Shown here piece by piece: positions 53,816 through 64,000 of a stretch of DNA of 64,000 nucleotides. The translations under genes and the position numbers were made by a program. Where the stretch lies: NCBI GenBank assembly GCA_003344405.1, contig NOWV01000054.1, positions 186,001 to 250,000 of the forward strand, written 5' to 3'. Source of the stretch: Trichoplax sp. H2. Lineage: Eukaryota > Placozoa > Uniplacotomia > Trichoplacea. The notes under the pieces are model-generated. The model saw only the letters and a program-made list of their open reading frames with translations, had not been told where the DNA came from and did no database searches. The first letter of the stretch is position 1, and the number at the start of each line of letters is the position of its first letter.

Positions 53816-56800
53816 GGTTACTGGTATCACTGAGCTACGACATCATTCTCGATTATTTAGCTAAAATGTATTCATGAGTAATTCATGTAGCCACTAAGTA
53901 AATAATTGAACTATTTTGTTAGTATCTCAGGTATACAGTTGTTAGTTATTATACACCGGCATTGTGGACTTAAATTATACTTTACAGCTTTGTTTCTTAG
54001 GATATCAGTTTATAAAGCGGAATTTAGGTATTCTTGATATAACTGGATATAAAATCCCGCAATTGATTTAAGTGCCATAATTTTTCCATTTTTTAGGTAA
54101 TTAATATGCAATGGGCTAAGTTCTCTCTATCAGAGTTCACATGTAGCCTATCTTTCGCCTTAAATATCAACCAATTACATGTATCAACATATAACCTCTT
54201 CAGTATCGATTGTCTAGTACAATAATTGTTATTAGGCCATTTGCAACACCCTTCAATTTTACTATATCAATTTGAAATACATTATACTAACACAAGATCA
54301 GTAGTAATACGCTAAATTACAATACATTGATTCTCTGTCTGGAAATATTTGTACGGTATAGTATAACACTACAAAACGATCAATTCCAATTCCTATGAAA
54401 TAAAATAATCAGCAAAATGTGTAATGAAGAGTTTTATTAACAGTTAAGAAAGAACTGGTGTTGACTTTAAGTATTCAGGCCGTAGTTATTCAACACAGAT
54501 ACACTACATATTAATCGGCCTTGATTAATGCCATTATTAGCAATCTAGGTAACGTACAACCTGAACTATATCATTTTACGATCCTACTGCTTACAAGCTA
54601 ACAGGATAATATGATTATAAATATGAAGTGTGAGACGTACGCATATTGATTAATACTAAAGATTTAAGCACTATTTTTCTTGTATTTAGTTTTTCCTCTA
54701 TTGATTGTGAATAATATTGTATTATTTTTGGGGGTGAAGGGCTTACATGAACAGAGTACTATTTATTGGCAAAAGTGAAATTCATCACATTAACAGCACT
54801 ATAGATATCACTGTATAACACTGAGGTTATCATACTTTGATTATCGTATTAACTCCTAATTTAGTCGATGCAGAATTCAAATTTTGAATACTAAGTTAAA
54901 AATAGGAAATCCTTCAATTCGTCGAATATACAATTAAATGTAATTCATCGTTTCAGCCGCATCACAAGAAATCGATTCATGGGACAGACCGTGACTTCAT
55001 TACAAAGTAAAAGTGTATAATGCTGCTTCAATCACATATTACGTATATTACAGTAGGTGTTTTGCTTTCACTTATGTATAAACCAAAGCTCATCCATAGA
55101 ATGAAGGACCATAACGCTTTATTCGACTATACAGTTGCATATATTTAGATGGTACGTACTATACAGCACCAATTTTGAAGAATCAAGTAAATCAGCGGTA
55201 TTTAAATTAAGTATCATGATATAGATTTTATGCATGATAAATTTACCAGTAGTTTAATGCTACAACATCTACGACATATTCCAAAAGGAGTTTATCAAGA
55301 GTCATCTGGTACAATCCGTCAGAAACGACAAATCTCTTAAATAAATATTTGATTGCGCTACATTAATCTGATGTCAATACACCGGTCAAGTACTGCAACG
55401 TAATTATTTCATATAATCATATCATATATTCATTACATATTTTCATTGTATATTAAATAAAAATTCACAATAAAATAATAACTCACGAAGGACGGTAGAG
55501 TTCTCAGAATTTAATATTTCTTGTCGTAATTTTAGATATATGAAATGAATATTTCTTTTCTGCCAAACGATTGTTTCTGAGAGACAAACTTATCATGTCA
55601 TAGTGAAATTCATCACTTAAATTATTAATGTTACATATAAAACCTAATGTAAGAATCATAAATAATATATTTCTTTCATGCTGATATGTTTTTCAATATG
55701 TAGCTAATCAGCTGATATTGTATGGACCCAAAAACTCAGTTTTAGTAAAATTTAGCTTGTATTAAGATATGAATTACTATCTAAACGTCAGCATATTTAA
55801 TTAAAGTTATTCTTCTTATTGCACAAATAACCTAACTAACACCAAAGGTTTTTGCTGGTAATGCGATAATAATAGCTATAAAATTCATGCTTTAACGCTC
55901 CGACTATTAAAAATAATATAATTTTTAACTTTAAGTTCGATTGTCAAGTTGCTAAATAGTAAAGATAATGGAATAACAATATTTCGAAATAAAAATTAAT
56001 TTCATTTGCGTTCAAGCTGATTTCCCAATATTTGCTTCGACTAAGAAGCTTGAACCTATGAGTAATTTAGCAAAACATGAGAAACTATTAACATGATATC
56101 AATGGAATATTTACTATTTCAAATGTATTCTTGTAAATTCTAAGTTCATTTGATTAATTTTTAGTAATCGCAATCGAATATAACTGTTAGCAAGATTTAT
56201 ACTATTTAGTTGGAGTAAAGAAATGAAGTATAGTATTATTGGTACGTAACACTTAAGATGTATGGAGAACACGACTGATACATATTAGAAATAGCTTAGT
56301 TAATCTATTCTGGAATTTAAATCTAAGATTACGTTACTAGGCTATACTAAGTTACAGGCACCTTCTTTATTTCTCCTTGAGTACTATTTCTGCGTTAAAT
56401 TATCGGAATTAAAATTAAGAGGCTACCATGAACAGTTAAAAAAATATGAAATTCCCGGAATTAGTAGTAAAACTCGCGCTTCTGCCAACGCAAGATCTCA
56501 AAATTTTCATATAAAATCATATTATGTAGATTAATGAATAAGAGACTAAAAGTTTTTGGTTGATAACGCTGTGTTTTACAACTTGCTCTTACATGTAATT
56601 CTTAGTTCTAGAAAATATCAAGACAGATCAACTGTATTTCTATGTAATAGATAATCAGTCAAATTAGGGTCACTTTCTAGTTTAAAAAAAAGGAATTAAT
56701 GATATTTTACAAGCTGGCTGTGTTAATTTCGTCTAGTTATAGTAATTTAATTAAGCAACGTTTGAAATGTCATTATTTGCTTTTGAAATAATTTTAAAAG

Positions 56801-58123
56801 TTGTAAAAGGATGTATAAGGATATGAACCCAAATGAAAGTCTTATGATAGCAATTAGATTGCAACAGCGTCATATTAAAAATTCAGCAAACTATTGAAAT
56901 AATAATCTCTTAGCTACGATACAACAAACCAATCTATAATTGCATAATATTTTGTCTATTAATTACCATAAATATTGCTTAGCATAAATGCTGGTAAATT
57001 GAAGTCTGATATTAGCTGTGCCCTTGATGATTTATATTTTCGTATATATCGGGAATTTCTACTCTAGATACTGGTAAATAGCAATAATTATCGTATCTTT
57101 TACAGTATTTATTGTTGACTTCATGATGTGAACTGAATCTTTTAGTCTATATTTGATTCGATTTATTTTAAATATTAATAAAATTAATTAATCAGCAAAA
57201 TAATGAGGAGTCTCAATTTAAAAAATAATGTTTAGCATTCTTATCATAAACTGTTTTATATCACTGCACCTTGCAGTCAGAATCTACTATGAACTTACTG
57301 ATAATACAGCAATAATGAAGAGTGCCAAGTAACATATATTTTAATTTGCATTCACATTATCAGAAAAAACTTAAATGAATATTCAAATTTTTGACAAATT
57401 TATTTTATGACTTCATGTTACATACATCGTAATGAATAATGTTAGATGTCATAACATATAATTAATAAGCCATATGTTTGTAAATATACCTAAAATTACG
57501 TTATATGCAAAATTTACCTATACAATCATCATAATCATAACGAAAGGAATGCAAATATCTATCAAAGATACCTGAAATTCTCATATACATAATTATCTTG
57601 AATATTGTAAATTAAGTTTAATATAATGTTACTCAGCAGAAACGTAACAATTGCCTGAAGAATTATGATAGCATTAAAGTATTTTTTGCTAATTTGAGTA
57701 AATAAGAAGTTCTATTCCTCCTTTACATACGTTGCCATAACAGTGTACAGCCTACAAATATAAAATCTGCGAAGCTAAATATCCAAGAATTTATAACTGC
57801 ATATTTATTAATTTAATTAATGGAATTTGTCATTAATTAGATTAAATTTCACTATGTTGAGAGTTTATTAGTTTATTGCTGCTATACTCGTAGCTATAGC
57901 AATTTAGGCTGTAATATTAGTAATAATATAGACTGTGTATCACGTGAAAAATTATTTTCAAGTGATAGCTTATTTCTTTCTTAAAGTATACTAAGTCATA
58001 TGGCGCTAGTATTATTACCGCTGACCACTTTAGGTTCACTTTAAGGCATCATTTTATAAAATGATTTACAAAATTTGATTGCACAAGATCTATAACGCAT
58101 GTACTATATGCATCATTCTACAT
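53816..58123. other. Long AT-rich intergenic region
   Basis: No supported gene. One 35-codon ORF near 55230-55340 has non-random-looking composition (ends RQKRQIS) but no supporting context. No palindromic GTAC cluster or tandem repeat was seen. Confidence 0.45.
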
Positions 58124-59320
58124 TTATAAGTTGGAACTATCAGCTACGAGTTGGACTCTGGTCGATCTAAAATTTTTTCCGCTTCCATTCAACCATCTTG
58201 GAGCATTTTTTCTAAAATTCTTGTTGAAATAGCCGTAAATAATGGCATTATAAGCAATGCATGTGTAATTTAAGATAATTAGTACATTAATTACAATTTT
58301 TAAAAGATTTTCGTCTCTAATTAATATAATTTGAAAATCAAGTAGTACGAATACACAATAATATGGCAAGTTAGTAGTGATGAACAAAGCTAAGCAGGCA
58401 ATAAATATTTTTATAACTCTCTTTTTCAGATGGATGCTTCGGCTAGTTGGAGTTAATGTGTCTTTTCGAGAACTTTTATTAGTTAAGCTAATTCTAGGTT
58501 GATCAGATTTTCTGGACGAAGATTTAGCCCAACCTTGACCTGGCGCAGTTTTCCAAAGTTTATTAGCAATGATGGCATATAATACAGTCATTACAGTTGC
58601 TGGAATCAGAAAAACGATAAATATAAATAAAAGCCAGATAATTATCTTTGAATAAGGTATATAGAATATCCTTTGCTCTACTGTAATATTTCCAATAATA
58701 TCGAGTCCTTGATCAGTAGGCCACAATGGTGCACATACAGTACGTCCGTTATAATATCGATATATAACCAAAAAGGAAGTATAAGGTATCCAGAACAGAA
58801 TAGAGACTATCCAACAAAGAGGAATAACGACATAGACTTTTCTTGCTGTTAATTTAAGATTAGGTCGTGTGGGATGAACTATTGTATTGTAGCGATCGAT
58901 GCAGATTGTCATCAATGTGAAAGAGATTGAAGTAATACAGGATCCTGGCACAATTTGTGCCATTCTGCATATACAAATATTGAATGGATAGATCCAAAGA
59001 GGATAGAATAATTCATGAACTTTAATTGGCATCCTGAAAGTAGCAATTAATAGTCCAGAAATTGCTAAATTACACACGAGTAAGTGGACTGGTGATCGCA
59101 TCTTCTTGTTTGCTAGTGTTATCCATAATATGAGAATATTTCCTGGAATTGCAATAGCCATCAATAAGATGTATAATATGCCGATAGCCAACGAAACTTG
59201 TTGTATGTATAACATTTTATGACTGACATTTATTAAGTCTGTCGTATTTTTCAATAGGTTCCAACTATTTAAGTAGGTAATGTTGATAGTTGCATTCATA
59301 CTTTCTGATCGCATGGTCAT
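58124..59320 (-). CDS. Orphan class A (rhodopsin-like) GPCR, peptide-receptor-like
   Basis: An intronless 398-residue seven-helix receptor of the plasma membrane. The N-terminus has NAT, NIT, NTT and NVS glycosylation sites. Landmarks: GN of helix 1 (N61), DRY at 142-144 followed by a HPT segment, W170 of helix 4, the disulfide pair C118 (helix 3) and C196 (second loop), P240 of helix 5 and P319 of helix 6. The third loop is Ser/Arg-rich with likely phosphorylation sites. Unusual changes: the helix-2 Asp (LAxxD) is Gly89, the helix-6 CWxP toggle reads TNLP (Asn317 for Trp) and NPxxY is NAIIY (Ala359 for Pro). The loop and DRY context resemble neuropeptide receptors, but no ligand can be named. 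The first ATG at 59320 is chosen; a second ATG two codons on is equivalent. Confidence 0.85.
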   Translation of the reverse strand: MTMRSESMNATINITYLNSWNLLKNTTDLINVSHKMLYIQQVSLAIGILYILLMAIAIPGNILILWITLANKKMRSPVHLLVCNLAISGLLIATFRMPIKVHELFYPLWIYPFNICICRMAQIVPGSCITSISFTLMTICIDRYNTIVHPTRPNLKLTARKVYVVIPLCWIVSILFWIPYTSFLVIYRYYNGRTVCAPLWPTDQGLDIIGNITVEQRIFYIPYSKIIIWLLFIFIVFLIPATVMTVLYAIIANKLWKTAPGQGWAKSSSRKSDQPRISLTNKSSRKDTLTPTSRSIHLKKRVIKIFIACLALFITTNLPYYCVFVLLDFQIILIRDENLLKIVINVLIILNYTCIAYNAIIYGYFNKNFRKNAPRWLNGSGKNFRSTRVQLVADSSNL

Positions 59321-62300
59321 GGCAATACCAGTGTTATAAGTAAATAAGCAGCAAAAAAATACAAAATGCTAGATGGAAGAACTACAAAAATGGTAGAAAT
59401 AAAATATGGAATAATTTCGAATAAGTTATAGTATGCTTTGTTATCACAGCTTTGAAATCTAAATTATTAGCAGTGACTATTCGTAACAGAAGCCATACTT
59501 GATTGATGTTGAATGGAATACGGCAGATAAGTTACGAAAGTCACAATACGCAAATATACAATATTAGAAATCAAATAAAGATATTTAAACACTCTCTGCC
59601 TTAAACATATACATATTTATATCTAACGTAAAGATTTTACTTTCCAATTAATACCGTAGCAAATTTTCGTTAAGTAGATAGCAATTTATTTAAAGTAATA
59701 ACGTTGCATACAATATTAGGCATCCGAATTTATGTCGTTGTTTAAAGGCTGCAAGAAATTGAAATAAAATAGTATTATCCTCTCTCCACGTAGTATAATT
59801 ACTGCTATATTAAGAATTTAGTTTATAAAATTGATATTATTTACTTGTGTGAAAACTAGTAAATTCACCAAAAATGATTACGAGTCTTTAATTCATCTTC
59901 TATTTATCTTAAAGTTCTAACATGAAAACAAAATATTTTTTCAATGCAGTCTACTTCTTATTATAAATTACATATACCAGTCTAAGTTATAGCATTATAG
60001 TATTGTTTTGATCGAATTAGTAACTTATACTACAATTGGCGAAACATGAATCTTAATTAAGCTCATTACGTTCAATAATTAATCGAAATTGTTACAGTTC
60101 TTATTATATTAAATATAATTTTCAATCTACGCTAATTAAATATTTGATCATTTTTTAGTAATTCAGGAAGGAAATATGAATACAACGTCGGTACGTGATA
60201 TCTGCTATTGATATATTAAGATTGCAATTAAAATTACAACATCATAACTTAAGCTTTGTAATTGTATGCGAAAAGTTAGGAATAGCTAATAATTATGTGC
60301 CTGATGAATGTACGGTGATGCTTTTCCGGTAAATATTCATTGTAATATCATCACAATAATCTAAATCAAAATAAGCCAGTATTCAGATAAGCACAGACTC
60401 TAGTTTAAAATGTTTCATAGTTCACTAGGTAATTTTATAAACTTAAAAATTTTTGTTTATTGCTATATGTATTCAATGCACCTGATATTTCTATAATCAA
60501 ATTTAAGGCTATATTGCTAGATAGGTGAAAATATGTCTGGAAAATACCAATTTTTGATAACTTGCTAATACTGATATGCAATTTATGCTATTTATGTTTT
60601 ATGTATTGAAATTAGCTAACATGGCCATAGAAGTTAAGAATAAATCTAGTTATCATAGTTCCTTTGCTTTGCAATGTGTAAATGTAAATGGTGAATATCT
60701 TCATACTGCATTAGACTTATAACAAGTATTAATCCTTTATATCTGAAAATTTAAAAAACTATTTCTTCGAGATATAGTGTTTTTAGAAGTATCTTTTACT
60801 ATAAAATGGCTGGCGAAGAAAATAAGTAAGTTTTGATTTATAATTTCTAACTAACTAATTAAATTTATAAACAACAGTTCACAGCAGTTCGATTTTCTAA
60901 TTAGCTTAGAAGATGTTTTGAACATAAGCAATTATAACGATCGATGAGTTTGGGTGTTATTGCTTGTTTATTATATGCAATGATAGTTCTCTAGGAGATT
61001 AAGCAATAAAATACTATAATTGAGTGTTTCTTACGTAGCTTACATTGTATTTCGTATGTTTCATGTAATTAAATTATATCGCAGACAAAATTATCGCGAT
61101 TTTAAGCGATATTTCGGTTGCCATAATTTTTAGTTGTGTTTGATTTTTATAAAATTACCGTGAGTGATATTAAAAGTAATGCATATGAAATGTATCTTGC
61201 ATAGGGGGTGGAAATTAAAGTACTTAGAACATCTAAATTAATATCGATAAAACTCACCTATTGATTACTGAATTTTATAAGGTATAGTTCGTGACTTATA
61301 TTTATGCCTAATAATGTACAATTGTACACTATTCAATATTTGTATGAGATTTTAATTATATCATAATAGTTAGATAATGTTAGAATAAGGCACAGTGTTA
61401 CTTTTTCTAGTCAGAATTTGCTTACTAAAATATTGACGTTAAATTTAATTTAGCAATATTAGGCTTAGATTCATCGTCCATACTGGATATTTACAGTACC
61501 AGATAGTGCTAGATCCGATCTTTTATGAACCTTGACTCTTACTACACAATTATGCATGATCGGGTGTCGTAATATCATGTATCGCAGTCTCTATAAATGT
61601 AAGACGTACCAATATTCGTTGTTAGTAAATAAGTACATTTATAAGTACTTAGAAGTAGAAATAAGTAGAATTCACGAAAGATGTTAATTATATTGATATT
61701 ATTAGAAAAATTCGGTATAATTACGTATGATAATATAGAAATGATTGACGGAGCCACCTAAAGCGCTGATAGCAATGATCTTAATGAATGTTAAAAAACT
61801 ACTGTGGATGACACCTTCTAGAATTAATGTAGTGAGACGGCGTCAAATACAGTTATCATCTACATTTATAATACACTTACTATTCTTTAGACTGATTAAC
61901 TAATATTCATTATATTTTAGAATAAGGAAATGTTTTATTGAATTTAATTGATATTATACTCAGTTCTAACCTAGCAGTGGTTTCTATAATTTATAATCAT
62001 TCAAACAGTTTGACATCATATGGTATTTGGAATGGTTTAGATAATGGCAAGTATATAAATTTAATTCTTTTTAGCTAAATAATATGATCTATTCGTCAGA
62101 TACTGCTGTCACTTTTTGAGTATACGCTTATGTGCTTTCCATCCATTACTAAGATGGACTAAACCCCAATATCAAGCACTACTCGACGTAACTTGATCAA
62201 GTAGGTTCTGTTGCAGTAAAAATGTATACATTTCAGATTTTTAATATCATATTTTTACCATTCTGTAAGTGCTTCCGTAATTAGCTTCTAGAATCTGCAA

Positions 62301-64000
62301 CCTCTTGATAATATGGTGTAGTTATTCAAAATAATGATAATTGCATTGATCTACTACCTTCAAATGATATCATCCGTGAGTATATCAATCTTTTATATTC
62401 AATCTGTACTTTCACAATCTAGAATTCTTCATTTTTCAGTATGATAGAGCAGATATTTAAGATCCTTACGAAAATCTTTACCTATTCATTGCATTTAGGT
62501 TGGGTAATTTACTAAACCATCTGTATCTTAGCGGCGCCTAGCTATTGGAGCACTATAATATAAAAGCGGTAAATTAAGCATTAGTAATTCAGATTTTTGC
62601 AACTGTTTCCTAAGGAGGTTGCTGGAAGTAAATCATAACGTGGACGTTCCCTTGACATTTTCTCTCAGAACAATAGTAAGTACTGACGAACTCCCATCGT
62701 AAAGTGGCCAAAGGAACTAAATGTTTTTCCTAGACAAATTACGAACTTAATGTAAAAAATTTCAGCTATTTAGTCGTTTACTGTAGCAGAGTCTACATAA
62801 AATATGTAATGAAAAATACATAGATAAAATTAATTAATTTCTTTTTCCTCAGTTTCTCTCTTCCTGACCTACTCATAATATGCTTATGTACTTTCTAAAA
62901 TTTACAAATAGATTATAATTGTTGATAAGGACAGAAATTTATTTCTTTAGATGAAATAATTCCATTTTAGGTATTACTGTCTCTTGCACTTCCAACAATC
63001 TAGAAATTTTTATTCCTGGATATCATAAGCTATTCAATTTTTAAGACGGGTTCTTTAATAAAGAACAGATCTTGAACTGATGTATGACTATCAGATTCAT
63101 AGCATGAATATTTTAGAAGACGTTAACTTCAAAAATCATTTCTTTCAAATGATGAACAATATAAATATAATTGGATATTAATAGAAAGGTGTCGAAGATT
63201 TTATAACAACGACACGGAAAGAATGCTATCTGAGATGACATAAAGTAAACGTAAATTGACAAGGTGTGAATAATCGTAAAGACGTGGAAACTAATTGAGT
63301 TGCCTGAAAGATTTTAATACAACTCTAGAGCAGAAAGGCCAAGTAAACCTTTATAAAAAGATATTAACAACTTGAAAGAGAAAGTTTGAAAAGAGAAACA
63401 AAACATAACAGTAAATTATTGACAACTATTGCGGTGTTGTCTTTTATAAACGCAATTTACTTGCATTTAAAAATATAAACAATTAACATTTAAATAGTAA
63501 ATATGTATTTCTTTTTTAATATAATAGATGTAATATTCTACAAGTCAGTTGTCTAAAAATTAGAATCAGGTATTATGATAAGTATCTTTTATTCTTTACT
63601 GTGATTTTAATAGAAATAATACAAGGCACAATAGTGATAAAAACCGTATAAGAAAAGATCAAAGAAAGCCTTTAAATAATTTTCATTTTTAGTAACACGA
63701 AATGTTAATTAATACTAGTTAGCAGCGCAGGCTTGAAATATTGCTAGTGAGGTAACGTTGCTGTGGAATTTAAATACAGTGTTAGGTTAAATAAACGTTC
63801 TCATCGAATTGTAATAAGATTGTAAATGTTTTCTATACTGCGTCAGACTTTTATTGAATTGGATAGGTATGTAAGAAAATATTTGGGCTACAAATATAAA
63901 TGAAAAGGATTTGACCTGGTTCACCTAGTAATAGCAATTAAACAAAGATCACGGCTGTGAAATTTTTACCGATGGCATCATTAAATTACAAAGCACTTAT
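59321..64000. other. Long AT-rich region to the window edge, no gene seen
   Basis: About 4.7 kb with stops in all frames. The only ORF of 60 codons (61575-61757, minus) is low in complexity and unsupported. The GPCR promoter should lie at the left end. No tRNA, rRNA or repeat array was seen. Confidence 0.5.

Overview
The window is nuclear DNA from an animal. It is AT-rich, and its genes are cut by many short introns, mostly 50 to 600 bp, with GT-AG ends. The proteins align well with human ones and intron phases can be followed exon by exon. The compact genes, near-vertebrate protein content and ancestral-looking intron density best suit an early-branching metazoan such as a placozoan. That placement is inference. 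The raw open reading frames show only pieces of most genes, so I rebuilt the models by hand from splice sites, phase and remembered family alignments.

Left part (1-17 kb). A two-exon hydroxylysine kinase gene (HYKK, +) opens the window. A poorly resolved minus-strand gene end lies near 3.1-3.6 kb. Next comes a five-exon gene (+, 5.8-10.1 kb) for a mucin-like single-pass membrane protein that I do not recognise. TIMM10B (-, 11.5-12.1 kb), a small-TIM chaperone missed by simple ORF calling, lies head to head with the sterol C4-decarboxylase gene NSDHL (+, 12.7-14.9 kb).

Centre (17-52 kb). A complete cytoplasmic dynein heavy chain gene, DYNC1H1-like (+, 20 exons, 4656 aa), contains a single 9.2 kb exon. 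POLE4 (-) and mitochondrial GATB (+) are head to head near 36.1-36.3 kb. GATB runs tail to tail into a complete 29-exon C2CD3 gene (-, about 2396 aa), which encodes a centriole distal-end and ciliogenesis protein.

Right part (52-64 kb). This part is gene-poor. It holds a roughly 240-bp tandem repeat array (52.7-53.8 kb) and one intronless class A GPCR gene (-, 58.1-59.3 kb) in AT-rich sequence where I see nothing else.

The most unusual non-genic signal is a set of dense clusters of the self-complementary word GTACTGTACAGTAC and its fragments. They lie in the 5' intergenic space of TIMM10B/NSDHL, of DYNC1H1 and of C2CD3, and I did not see them elsewhere. The genes share no single pathway. Mitochondrial biogenesis (TIMM10B, GATB), microtubule and centriole biology (DYNC1H1, C2CD3), sterol synthesis (NSDHL), lysine catabolism (HYKK) and DNA replication (POLE4) are represented.
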